Positions 1-10,700 of a DNA stretch of 64,000 bases are shown piece after piece. The stretch is from Clavelina lepadiformis (taxonomy: Eukaryota > Chordata > Ascidiacea > Aplousobranchia > Clavelinidae): positions 3,474,501 to 3,538,500 of the forward strand of contig NC_135243.1 of the NCBI RefSeq assembly GCF_947623445.1. Direction: 5' to 3'. Each line of letters starts with the position of its first letter. Within the stretch, counting starts at the first letter, position 1. A program made the position numbers and the translations under genes. Below the pieces are notes generated by a model. That model worked only from the letters and a program-made list of their open reading frames with translations. It was not told where the DNA came from and made no database searches.

Positions 1-192
1 AGCCGCATGCATGTTGTTTGTGGCTCTTCTTGTCGAACCGTAAAATTCCAAAAAATTGTAAAGGCTACCATGAGTACTGTTTATGAACGTTTCTGTCTAT
101 TATTTCTTTATTTAGGCCAGCATTTCGTTTATGACGTAACACTACATATAGAATTCGACATTGTTTTCAGGTATAGATTCTATACTCTAAGG

Positions 193-552
193 CAGGCATG
201 CACAACTCAAAACAGTACACGGGCCATTTTAGCGAAAAAATATTTTTCGTGGGCCGCGTGCTAACGTTGTTGTAACTAACGTGTAGCCTACTTTATATGA
301 TGTGACCGATTAACCGTTGAATAAGAGATATCGTTGAGAAGATGGGTACTGTCAAGAGACGGTTGCCTCTCGCACTACAGTATCTAGTTGTTTTTAACGC
401 TTAGCGGTGGTAAAGCATCGGATTCGTTGATTATGTAACTGTAACCGTGGAGAAAATGCCTGAATGAGCGAAATCACGGAATATCTCGTGGGCCGCATGA
501 AAAGCTTTCGCGGGCCGCATGCGGACCGCGGGCCATATGTTGTGCATGCCTG
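193..552. mobile_element. hAT-type MITE with 8-bp TSD
   Basis: A 360-bp non-coding element. Its ends are inverted copies of CAGGCATGCACAAC. It is flanked by a perfect 8-bp direct repeat, CTCTAAGG, at 185-192 and 553-560. Eight-bp duplications with CAGG-type ends are the hallmark of hAT transposons. There is no transposase ORF, so this is a non-autonomous copy. Confidence 0.85.
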
Positions 553-560
553 CTCTAAGG

Positions 561-2040
561 CAAAGGTTGTCAAAGTGTGCCTCGCCGACATGTTTTTTAA
601 GGGTCTTCTAGCTAAAAAGTAATATCCCAAAATGACTACTAATAATAGCCTATAATAACCAAATTGACAATCATTACTGATTTTTCGGCTCGCTGGTGTT
701 TATATTTTTCCGCAAGTGACTCTTTCATTGAACAAGTTTGCCCACCCCTGGTCTAGCCTATCTCGGCTAGGCCTATTCCTTATCGTCAGCAAATGACAGT
801 ACGAATAGTTTTGTTTACATAAAAGTTCAGCGTGCGACTGATTACCAAAATAAAAAATTACCCTATTCGCTATAGTCTGCATATCTTATAATATAATTGC
901 GCCTAATAATACTTAATTTTACCCAAACCTACTTAAAAAACATGCAGCAATATTACACCGGAAAACATTGTTCGTTCAAAGCTATTTTTCACAGTTTCTT
1001 GTCAACCTAACTTAAGTGTTATAACAGAGTAACCTAAACTTTAAAACCTAAATACACCTTGTAATCTAAATCTAACTCCAGTTAAACCGAAAATAGCTAG
1101 GATCAACTTTTTGCATACCCCTTCTCTAACCTAACCGGTATAGGCTATGTTTAACAACAGCCTGCATAACCTATCCTATACTTTCAGTGAAAAACTCACA
1201 CACATTATCCAGTTACTTGGCAAACCTTAAAAACATTGATCAAGCGCTTAAAGAGCTTTGCAGGAACAAAAACTAGTAAAATCTCGCCTACTGCTGAGAG
1301 AATCCTGTTTTGCAACATGCACTATCAAAACTATTTATACCAAACATCGGCATGGCTAATAAATCGCAAAATGGCGCAAGTTGAACAAGTGAAAGGGTAG
1401 TGTCCACACTACTTTCTGATTGGTTCGTTTTTGATGGCTCAATTTAGCATGACAGGTGAGCGCGAAAACTATAAAGATCTTATAAACAGTTTCTTAATTT
1501 AAACAATACCTTTCTATTAAAAGATTATTATATATTGTATTTATTTTTTGTTATAATGACATTAATTTAAACGTATGAATAGACTGATTGCCAAATTAAC
1601 ATCTTATTATTTAGGTTTTTAAAAGTTCAATAAATTACTGACTTCTAATTTTTCTAAAACGTTATTATCAAAACAGCAATTTCGTAACCGTAAATGTGTA
1701 TACGTTTTGAATTTAAATGAAAGATATCTTTCATTGCTTTATAAAATAATAATACACTGTTTGCTTCTATTTCAGCTTTTAAAAACTACAAACTGCAGCA
1801 TTTTTCGCACATGAAATTAGGCAAAGTTTTGAGAAAATTTATACAGAAATATTGAACTATACGATAACAAAATGCAACAAAAACTACAATTGTTATCACT
1901 ATGAAGTAGATATAGTCAAATAAAAATGTTTTTGCATTTTCACAGACAAAAGCCATGTATGGCCCTTGTTTGGCATTTAATGATTTGGCCATTCCTCAGT
2001 AAGCCCACACATAAGCCATACATGCTACTTCGTAGCCATG
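561..2040. other. No recognised gene; AT-rich intergenic DNA
   Basis: Only short chance ORFs are seen. A stretch at 740-755 reads like the right end of another hAT element (inverse of CAGGGGTGGGCAAAC), but no partner end was found. The 900-1200 stretch is rich in CCTAA/TAACCT-like words without a regular period. Confidence 0.5.
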
Positions 2041-2286
2041 TAAGGCCCATAGATAAAACCTACATAATTTTTGACTGGGGTCCAGATACGTTAACCCATA
2101 CTCTCACTAGGTGCAAAATCGTTAATCTATGGGTTCCTTTTCAAATATCACACAAAAACTTTACAAGTCCAACATTACTAATTCAACCCACTGTTATAAC
2201 TCAACAACAATATATTACTCGCTGATATTACCCACATGTTATTACTCAACCTATTGAAATAATAAATTTTGATGCTGTACAAAATC
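2041..2286 (+). mobile_element. Possible 3' fragment of an older LINE, left half
   Basis: In the forward frame the sequence reads like the C-terminal end of a non-LTR retrotransposon polyprotein, with a segment DTLTHTLTRC in the usual place of the LINE C-terminal Cys/His region. After the younger LINE is removed, the frame continues at 7592-7749 (right half, ending in a stop). The assignment rests on general resemblance only; the continuity across the insertion is the stronger observation. Confidence 0.3.
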
Positions 2287-2321
2287 ATGTTTGCCATGTT
2301 TGCTGTGAGACAATAGATAGA

Positions 2322-2842
2322 GAAATACGAAAAGTTTGGGAAGGAGCTGTATTTCGTGTTTGTTGATCTGGAGAAGGCCTTTGACCGTGTTCCCAGAGAA
2401 GTGATTTGGTGGGCTTTGAGGAAGAAAGGTGTGATGGAACCAGAAGTAAGAGCGGTGATGGAGATGTATAAGGAAGCTGAGACATCTGTGAAACTCGAAG
2501 GCGAAATGGTTTAAGGTAGAAGTGGGGGTCCACCAGGGTTCAGTGCAAAGCCCATTGCTTTTCGTAATTGTTATGGATGCTCTGACACATGATTTGGAAA
2601 CAACAATGGAAGAGTTCTTGTATGCTGACGATTTAGTTCTCGTAGGAGATAGCTGGAAAGAGGTGGAGGAGAAGTTTGTTAGATGGAAAAGCGCACTGGA
2701 AAGCAAAGGTTTGAAGGTGAACATCAATAAAACCAAAGCGATGAGAATTGGTAGAAAATCGTCGAAGAGAGTAGCCAGTACTATTGATCCATGCGCAATT
2801 TGTGAGAAGAGAGTAGGGAAAAATTCCATTCAATACAGAAAG
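2322..2842 (+). pseudogene. LINE reverse transcriptase fragment
   Basis: Palm-domain fragment of a non-LTR reverse transcriptase in two frames. 2322-2514 holds motif A (VDLEKAFDRVP); after a frameshift at about 2514-2520 come the GVHQGSVQSPLLF block and the YADD catalytic loop. The reading continues into CAICEKRVGKNSIQYRKC, where the LTR element interrupts it. The fragment lacks the fingers region and any endonuclease, so it cannot be functional. Confidence 0.85.
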
Positions 2843-2844
2843 TG

Positions 2845-4052
2845 TGCAGAGGACTGCACTGTTTGTCAGTCTTAACTTATGATTAGGGCAACCAGTTTTT
2901 TGACCAAAAAATTTTAAATTTTGACTTTAAAATTTGCAAATTTTAACTTCATTTTGACCTAAAAAGTTTATATTTTGACCTCATTTTGAAAAACGCTATA
3001 CTGATAGTCTCTACACTGTCTACAGCAACTTTCTAATCTAAAGCTGCATTTAAAAATGACAAAATGCTTTTCTAGTGTTGACTTTTTTTTCGTTTCTGCG
3101 TATTAAGATTGACAACTTGCAGTTTCAAATGCAATGCCGTCACATCGTGACGTCACCAAACGCGCTGAAAAGCCTTCCCTCTCTTTGTGTCTTTGGTTCT
3201 AAGTAAAATTTGCGGGACTGGAATTGTTTGCGGTACAAGAAAAGAGAAAAACGGAAGAATAATATTACAAAATGGTTAAAAGATTACAAGTTTAATAGAT
3301 TTTGACCTAAAAAAAGACCTAACGAAACAATTTGACCGTATTTTGACCTAACGTAACATTTTGACTTTATCTGACCTAATAACTTCTATACCACACGTCG
3401 TACAAAGCTGAAATTTGTTTTGTGCTTGTTTCATAGCATTCTGAGCAGGTAAAAGAAATTGACCATATTGACTTTTGGTTGCCCTACTTATGATATTCGG
3501 ACTTAATTTACCTGCCGAATTAATGATCTGACTCCGTGGTTGCGTGCGGTTAGAATTCTCTAACCTAACGTGTTACTAGCCGAAAGCTCTTACGATATTA
3601 CAGATACAGTTTATCAGAAACGGTCCTTTATTGTAGGAACTGTACAGGTTCCGATTATTACACAATCACAAACTTAACATTTACTTAACATTAACATTAA
3701 CATTACGTTCGTACGATTTTATATCTTTGTCTGCGCAGTTACTCGCGTATCAGCTCGAGTTTATAAAGCGGAGCGATGTGAACGGAAACACAATATACAC
3801 AAATATTTCAGAAATCGCAAACGATAAAATAAGCGTTGGGCAATGGGGATTATTTACAGTTAAAACTCGGATGTTATGAAATCACCTGGTAACGTACTAA
3901 ACGGCGCTTTCACATAAAGTTATTTAGAGAAAGTTTCCAAATATTAACCGACAATTGCAGTTTCATCAACAAACAACATTTCAATAAACAACTGGCGAAT
4001 ACTTTCCCACGAATGATATATTGGTATTAAAAGTGCCTCCCAGGCCACTACA
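2845..4052 (-). repeat. 3' LTR (minus-strand sense), split by a MITE
   Basis: Matches 6221-6806 nearly base for base once the MITE and its duplicated target (about 611 bp) are removed, leaving about 597 bp. By eye there are around ten substitutions and a few small indels between the two LTRs, which suggests a fairly young insertion. Confidence 0.85.
2884..3486. mobile_element. hAT-type MITE inside the LTR
   Basis: A 603-bp element with inverted ends TAGGGCAACCA, flanked by the perfect 8-bp duplication CTTATGAT (2876-2883, 3487-3494). The other LTR at 6221-6806 shows the uninterrupted target, which confirms the borders. Its left terminus closely matches the sequence starting at 21272, next to a hAT transposase fragment, so the family's autonomous partner was a hAT element. 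No ORF. Confidence 0.9.
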
Positions 4053-4065
4053 TTCCTCCCCCGCT
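4053..4065 (-). promoter_or_regulatory. Probable polypurine tract of the LTR element
   Basis: On the minus strand this reads GCGGGGGAGGAA immediately before the LTR start TGTAGTGG. Such a purine run primes plus-strand DNA synthesis in LTR retroelements, and its position sets the element's orientation. Confidence 0.6.
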
Positions 4066-4988
4066 ACGGAAGGGAAAAAAATTGACAATTAAAAAGTAAC
4101 ATTCTGATTACAACAGTGAGCATGCAATAAGACGGAAAATCGGTAACGATACAAGCACAAGACAAATCGTCGCAGCAAAGATAAGGTTATTAGTTATTAG
4201 GCATGCACTAAGCAAAAGAGATATAATAAAAATGTCGGCCGACAACTACAAAGGGAAATGGCAAAAAGTTACATGTGTAACCAAAATTTTTAACTCCCCG
4301 CTTTAACGGCTAGTCAATTCGCCAGACTCTCTTATTTTTACGAGTCTTCCTTAAATAAAAACAAACGTCTTCTCTTTATTAAAACCAAGCGTAGACTAAC
4401 TCAACTCCACCCAAAAACTTGTCCGCCGAGCAACCAACCAAACACAGAATTAATCTTGGCCACATAGCAAGAAAATAAGCGTGGGGCGTTAATTACCAAA
4501 TAAGTCTACAGGGGTAGTGCGGTGACGCGGAACAAGAAACAAGCTAAAAAAAAACCTGCACGTGTAAATTGTAAAGAAGTGCGACAGTGCGAGAGATGTC
4601 ATGAAAACCGACAAGCCTACGCAAGCACACACAAATGAAGCAACGAACAGCATCCACAGAAACGGCTGAAACACACATATTGGACCAAATTACTGTATAA
4701 AATAATGCAGCAGAAAAACAGTGCACGCACACACCAAGGTAAAAAATCCCTAACAGTTTACGGGGTAGTAAACATAAAGCAAACACTAAGTATAGTCATA
4801 AACAGCTTACACCGTAAACTAGCGTTTTACAAATCGGGTTTTCCAACATTAAAATGCAGTGCTCATAAAACAGGTGTAAAAAGTTATTCTCGTGACACAT
4901 GCATAAGACATAACGGCACCGAAAAACAAGTTGATACACAAAATGAAACTCAAAGTGTGTGCGTGTCCGCGAACTCATCACGAGACGA
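4066..4988. other. LTR-element interior between env-like ORF and purine tract
   Basis: About 0.9 kb downstream of the env-like ORF. Only short, unremarkable ORFs are present on either strand, so this is probably an untranslated region or an unrecognised remnant of the element. Confidence 0.5.
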
Positions 4989-6086
4989 CTAAGCGGGCGG
5001 CGCGTCATCAGTAGATCCAGAAGGAGACGGTTGGTCACGAGAACGTCGAAGCAAAGGCGACGGTTGAGCTTGTTGTGGACGGGCATCTCGTTGGTTGCGC
5101 CCAGCGCGAATACGGGATACAAGAGATCTGGCATACTGTAAATGGTGCGGAGATGATCGGATAAACCCGATGGTATGGAAGAGGGCCCACATCATGGCAA
5201 GTAATTGCAGGATGAAGATAAGGGCTGAGAGAAATGGATTCGTAATCTGCGACAGTGCAAGCAGTAACGTTTGTTTTGCGGCGTACACGAATGTGTCTGT
5301 GACGTAGGAGCCGTTGATCATAGTTTCATCAGTTGTAGTAAGACCTGTTATGACATGTCGCATTTTCTCCTTAAGCAGGTTGGCTTCAGACATAGAGCTG
5401 AGCAGCGATTGAAGGTCAGTGAACGAGTTGGAGTCAGGTAGCTCGTTGAGAATCTTCTCGTAGTCGGGAGCATTGTAGTTGATGTGTATAGTCGACAATG
5501 GTAAGTTGAGTTGATGCACCTGCACATGTTCGTGCGATAAAGTATAGTTGTGATAAAGGACGGTGTGTCCCAGAACTCGGAAGACAAAACTTCTCGCTGG
5601 TCGATACGATTCCAGCAGATGTACTCCCGGTAGGACAATGTTGTCCGAAATGAGTTGGCCGTATTGACTTTGGCCGTTTTGATCGCGATATAGGATGTGA
5701 GGACGTTGACTGAATGCGTTTCTGTACGCAAGTGACGGTAAGACGGTACCGTTGATAGAGTGACATGTTGCTCTGGACATAAAATCTCCAAGGCTGGAAC
5801 CCATGGTTTGATGTCCAAGAGTGGAAGACAGTATCTCAGTAGGGAAAATCTTCCCAACTGCTTTGTAGAGTGTGCCAATCAGCTTCGTGAGTTGACAATG
5901 TAGGAACTTGTTCTCTTCGTTGAAAGTAGTGAGAACTTCGGAAATGTAAGCGAAACATGTAAGCAGCAAACAAATGAACATGTTGTGTTTGTAATCAGAG
6001 AAACGTTTCGGTGGAATGATTTTGCGACCAGTCCGAAAAGTCCTGAATGTGGCAGAAGAGGTCGTCATCATCGTCGTCTTCGTCAT
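4989..6086 (-). CDS. Envelope-like membrane glycoprotein of the LTR element (365 aa, intact ORF)
   Basis: An uninterrupted 365-codon ORF in the sense orientation of the LTR element. The predicted protein has a basic N-terminus, a hydrophobic segment at about residues 36-54 that could serve as signal/anchor, a long middle region with several N-glycosylation sequons (NGT, NYT, NGS), a second strong hydrophobic segment at about 283-309, and a polar, Pro/Arg-rich tail of about 56 residues. This order (signal, glycosylated ectodomain, membrane anchor, cytoplasmic tail) is that of retroviral-type envelope proteins. I see no obvious furin site or fusion peptide and recognise no specific family, so envelope-like is an inference from topology and position. 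The start lies only about 134 bp inside the 5' LTR, where gag would normally be. Confidence 0.6.
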   Translation of the reverse strand: MTKTTMMTTSSATFRTFRTGRKIIPPKRFSDYKHNMFICLLLTCFAYISEVLTTFNEENKFLHCQLTKLIGTLYKAVGKIFPTEILSSTLGHQTMGSSLGDFMSRATCHSINGTVLPSLAYRNAFSQRPHILYRDQNGQSQYGQLISDNIVLPGVHLLESYRPARSFVFRVLGHTVLYHNYTLSHEHVQVHQLNLPLSTIHINYNAPDYEKILNELPDSNSFTDLQSLLSSMSEANLLKEKMRHVITGLTTTDETMINGSYVTDTFVYAAKQTLLLALSQITNPFLSALIFILQLLAMMWALFHTIGFIRSSPHHLQYARSLVSRIRAGRNQRDARPQQAQPSPLLRRSRDQPSPSGSTDDAPPA

Positions 6087-6220
6087 TTCCGTCAGAAACT
6101 GAACTACTTTGAGCTGGAGCCATTGCTGTCGTTGTTGTTAAATCAACTTGTTTACAAGAATAAAGTTAGCAGTACCAGCTTCATTGAAACACGTCGGGTC
6201 AACGTCGGTGGTCATCAAAA

Positions 6221-6806
6221 TGCAGAGGATAGCACTGTTTATCTTAACTTATGTTATTCGGACTTAATTTACCTGCCGAAGTAATGATCTGACTCCGTGG
6301 TTGCGTGTTAGAATTCTCTAACCTAACGTGTTACTAGCCGAAAGCTCTTACGATATTACAGATACAGTTTATCAGAAACGGTCCTTTATTGTAGGAACTG
6401 TACAGGTTCCGATTATTACACAATCACAAACTTAACATTCACCATTAACATTAACATTACGTTCGTACGATTTTATATCTTTGTCTGCGCAGTTACTCGC
6501 GTATCAGCTCGAGTTTATAAAGCGGAGCGATGTGAACGGAAACACAATATACACAAATATTTCAGAAATCACAAACGATAAAATAAGCGTTGGGCAATGG
6601 GGATTATTTATAGTTAAAACTCGGATGTTATGAAATCACCTGGTAACGTACTAAACGGCGCTTTCACATAAAGTTATTTAGAGAAAGTTTCCAAATATTA
6701 AGCGACAATTGCAGTTTCATCAACAAACAACATTTCAATAAACAACTGGCGAATACTTTCCCACGAATGATATATTGGTATTAAAAGTGCCTCCCAGACC
6801 ACTACA
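6221..6806 (-). repeat. 5' LTR (minus-strand sense)
   Basis: 586-bp uninterrupted LTR, the direct partner of 2845-4052. It supplies the empty-site comparison for the MITE in the other LTR. On the minus strand it should contain the promoter driving the env-like ORF. Confidence 0.85.
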
Positions 6807-7011
6807 AGTGCAAGTATTGGGTGCATAAGAGATGTTCAGGTATCAATGGAAGGCTGACGAGTGGAATGAATTACGAATGTGGCAGAAGTAAAGGTTGTAT
6901 TAGTGATAAAGAAGAGGAGAAATATGTGAAATTGGGAAGTGATGAGATCGAGCTTGTTAAGGAGTTTCGTTATTTGGGGGATATGGGTGTATCGACACTT
7001 AAATCACGCGA

Positions 7012-7075
7012 CACTTAATCACGCGACGCTTAATCACCGACACATAATCACTAGGACACTTAATCACGCGGACTA
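7012..7075. repeat. Short tandem array resembling MULE terminal units
   Basis: Four to five imperfect units of the form CGACACTTAATCACG sit inside the LINE, between its FRYLGDM block and the C-terminal part. They closely resemble the CGACACTTAATCGAA units that build the TIRs of the element at 18951-22300. This is probably a tiny remnant or deletion scar of a related transposon. Confidence 0.6.
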
Positions 7076-7575
7076 CTCTCTAGCAACCTGAAAGGAAGGC
7101 ATAAGTATATATAAAGCATGTGTACGAAGTGTGATGTGTTATGGAGCTGAATGCTGGGCGATGAAGAAGGCTAATATCAGGCGAATGCAGACGACAGAAA
7201 AGAGGATGATTCGAATGATGTGTGGTAAGACACTACGAGATGGGATTACCAATGATGTGATAAGAAGGTGGACATGTGTGGAAGATATTGAAGAACATCT
7301 GAGAGGACATCGTCTGAGATGGTTGGGAACTTGGGACACGTTGAGCGAATGAATGAAGAGAGCTTAATAAGATGAGTACAACATAAGATGTGGAAAGAGG
7401 AAGACCAAAGAAAACATGGGAAGAGACGGTGAAGGATGATATGAGAAGGAGAGGTTTGAAGATCGAGGATGCCATTGACAGGGGATAGTGGAGGCGTCGC
7501 TACAGACAACTGATTGACCCTGAATTTGTTTCGGGATAAAGACCAGGCCTGAACAACAGGCGAATGGAATATGAT

Positions 7576-7749
7576 GATGCTGTACAAAATCTCGATCTAC
7601 AACAGAAAGACATTATCACCTTCATGATCACCATCGCCAAACAACAGATTTGGAAACGTAGGAACAATATACACTTTCATGACAAAACCGTTAGTTTACA
7701 CTCGCTTGTGTCATTAATTAATAAAGCATCGAAACATTGGCCCTTATAA
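7576..7749 (+). mobile_element. Possible 3' fragment of an older LINE, right half
   Basis: Starts with the right copy of the 16-bp target duplication and continues the reading frame interrupted at 2286. It ends in a stop codon at 7747-7749. The segment QIWKRRNNIHFHDK resembles the last part of LINE ORF2 proteins. No sequence comparison was possible. Confidence 0.3.
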
Positions 7750-10700
7750 GCATGACCTCGGTTCACTTCGTTCATATCTACAAACAATTAAACCCACTTA
7801 ACAACCACCCAACTCTGCTGGACTCCTACCACTATCTCCACATGAGTTTCCTAATTCCATTCCGTTTTAAAGATCTATTCAAGTCTAATAACATTCTGTA
7901 AGCAACTTCCTACCATACATGATATTGTGCGCTCATAAATACTAATGCCCTTCTCATATTAGCGTCATCTCATTCTAACGTCTCTCTTCTCCGTTGTACA
8001 TTGCATACTATGCATCTCATGCTCTCAGCAATACTTGGTGACAGACACACTAGCCAGGACAAACAGGATAGGAGTACTTGTACCACCTTTTCATATACGC
8101 TATTTTACCTTGCACGTATTTATTTCAACATAATACCCTGGCCTGCTACCACCCACATGTAATCATTTCTCTATCCGACGTGTTCGTTATTGTTTCACAT
8201 CGTTTAAATGAATATCAATGAAATTCACAAATAAACCAGAGTTACCACATCTTTGTATCCCCCTTGTAATTATCCGACCCTTACTTCTTCCTGTCACCTT
8301 TTGTAATTTCTATCTTTATATTACTGTTGTGTGTATTTATTGCGCCTCTTGTGCGCTTCATAATCAAAATACGGAAAAAGTTTGCCTGAAATTCATCTCG
8401 GTTATGCACCTGCCGCGAAATACAGACCAGTACCCTGTCAACATGAAAATAAGGCACATAGACATAAGCTATTTTGTGTATCATACAGTAGAAAAACGGC
8501 CTGGTTCTATAAATTAAAAATATTTCGCCCATAACCAGAGAGTAGAAAAGTGGAAAACACAAGCACAAAGCCCATTGTAGTGCCGATTCACAAAAAAATA
8601 TTTCCTCTGTAGATTTCATTGTTTAAACGCCAATTTATAACGATTAAGCAAACGCTTAAAGCTTCAGTGCACGCCTTCCACTGGAAAGTATGATTGTTAT
8701 CGACGAGAACTAGAACCACAAAGCTGCAAATTTTGGTGTGATGATGTGCATTGACAAACTGAAGCGTGAATTCATTTTTTACTTATTATGAATTAGTGTT
8801 CAAGCAACGAGTTTTATTTAGCCTAGTTATTATAAATCAGCATGAAGATAAAAAAATTTCAGGCTGCCCGTTGATTAACCTCGTGCATGCAAGTACCATT
8901 ATCCAGACTGCAGAGTAGGCTATGACAAGAACACACTCGAATTTTTTTTTTCCAAAATGGCATCGCACACCAGAACAAACCGGTGTTCCAAAAAAAAAAG
9001 GAGACACTAATTTTCGCTCCGATTTGTACTGCAAAATTAGTGTTTACAAGCGATGTCTCTAAAACAAAGATGGGAACCACTAACTTTTCCCACGATTTCT
9101 ATCATAAAGGGCCGTACCTTGCTTATCACAAACATCGGGCAGCCTTGGGCTACAAGTCGCAGTGCACGCCAGCTCCTTCCTTGCACACCAGAATTTTGTC
9201 TCTGCACACATGAATTCTTGGTGAAAACTGCCATACTTTGCAGTTCAGGCCATACAGTACTTTCCACTCTGGTGTACGCCGTCACCAAACTTCTGATATA
9301 CCTCTGTACGTATGCACGATCTTTCGTTTAAATTCGCAACACTTTTCAGTCAAGCGGTATAGGCATGCCTGTCCAACTGGAATGCAGAGCATGACCATTT
9401 TAAGCAAAATCTTGCGTGCGTTAAACAACCAAAAATGAAAAGAGCGATTGCACAAAAATCTTTGGATGCACTTGAAGTGCGCAACTACGTAGTAATATTA
9501 ACAGTTTGACTAATTCAATCTCTCCATCAAATAACAATTGAGTGCACAGTAGGCCTGCTGTCCAAATCATTAAGTGCAAAATTATAGGTAACACCTGACG
9601 TGCGCCACTGTCACTGTAGCTCATCGAAAACAGTGTTGGGTGTGGCTGTGCCATACTCAGCTGTATCGCTTTCTCGTAACGTTATTCTAATTCAACTTGC
9701 TGCGTTAACCTCGGTCAGCTGGGACACATCAAACCCACAATTAGTCCTCAGCTGTTCGGTGCTGAGAAACAATCGCATTTTATAGTCCTGTTCAACAGCT
9801 TCGACTGTGGGTAATCCCTGAAAACGGAACTGAAATTGGATCTCCATCGATCAACAAACGCGTGAGAAAGTAGGGGAATCCCACAAGTTTGGCTTCAACT
9901 TGGCGCAACAAGGTAATACTAAACTGTTACGTAATTTTTATAAGTTAATGAATTGCAGCGTAAAAGAATTTATGAAGGAGAATTCAAGCATTAAAATGAT
10001 TAACATAGCAGCCCATTTCCACAAGTCTATGGATACCAAGAATTTTGTTCCAAATCCTTTTCTACCTGTAATGGTTGTTAAAGTTAAAAGGAGAAACGAC
10101 GACATCAACATTATTGTTTGTATGAATTGTATTGGCTTTTGCAGCGAACCTGTTAACGTACAAAAACAGGGGTTACGTTGCCATTACAATGACAATACAA
10201 CAACATAAAACATAACCTATGATGAAATACTTAGCTTCAGCGTAACAACGAGTAAGTCTTAAAACCAAAATAAAATTTTCTTGTAAGTTGTTTTCAAACA
10301 AGCTGCTGAATTGCAAATTTTATTTTTCTTGCTTCTCGATGACGCGTTAGTTGCAGTGGTCCGGCACCAATGCTGTGGTGTTGAATGATAATGTCGCCTC
10401 ACCGTCACCGACAAATCACGTCACTAGCGTGCTGACCTGGACCAGACATGCATCACTGCTCAAAGAAGAAGGTCGGTTGTCGCTGTACACGCATACTATG
10501 CATACATGGAATACTTGTGCGCATGCGCAACATGTTCCAGCTGTTCTCTGGACTTCCGCTTTGCTTTAAAAACTTTCAGGTTGTCGTCGTGTTTCAGATT
10601 CATGTTTATCGTTGCTGATTGGAGAGTTTTATGAAGTGTACGATACTTTGACCAATTTGATCGATTTATTCTCGCTAACATAAGCAAAAATTTATGATTC

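Larger units (their letters stand above)
2845..6806 (-). mobile_element. LTR retroelement with env-like ORF, lacking gag-pol
   Basis: Two direct long terminal repeats (2845-4052 and 6221-6806) bound a 2.17-kb interior. The element is flanked by the 4-bp direct repeat AGTG (2841-2844, 6807-6810), and the LTRs begin TG and end CA. A purine tract directly next to the left LTR (4053-4065 read on the minus strand) fits a polypurine tract, so transcription runs on the minus strand. The interior has one long ORF (4989-6086) encoding an envelope-like membrane protein and no trace of gag, protease, RT or integrase. A 4-bp duplication and TG..CA ends are typical of Gypsy/retrovirus-like elements. I could not identify a convincing tRNA primer-binding site. 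Confidence 0.8.
2287..7575 (+). mobile_element. 5'-truncated non-LTR retrotransposon (LINE), interrupted and decayed
   Basis: This is the reverse-transcriptase part of a LINE. RT motif A (FVDLEKAFDRVP) lies near 2352-2390 and the catalytic YADD near 2620. Further on come a Cys/His segment ending in WVHKRCSGI (6820-6840), a FRYLGDM block (6965-6985) and a C-terminal part (7100-7540). The copy is flanked by a perfect 16-bp direct repeat, GATGCTGTACAAAATC (2271-2286 and 7576-7591), which is the target-site duplication and fixes both ends. It starts inside the RT, so it is 5'-truncated. It is dead: there is a frameshift near 2514, in-frame stops in the 3' part, a short foreign array at 7012-7075, and an LTR element inserted at 2845-6806. 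The family resembles RTE/CR1-like animal LINEs, but I cannot assign a clade. Confidence 0.85.

Noticed and set aside
740..755. hAT-like terminus GTTTGCCCACCCCTG
   Set aside because: Only one end is visible; no inverted partner or matching 8-bp target repeat upstream, so no element is called.
2251..2829. 192-codon minus-strand ORF
   Set aside because: It is antisense to the LINE reverse transcriptase, which has clear RT motifs on the plus strand.
4489..5141. Several 60-110-codon ORFs on both strands around the LTR-element interior
   Set aside because: They overlap the env-like ORF or AT-rich spacer, lack motifs, and look like shadows or chance.
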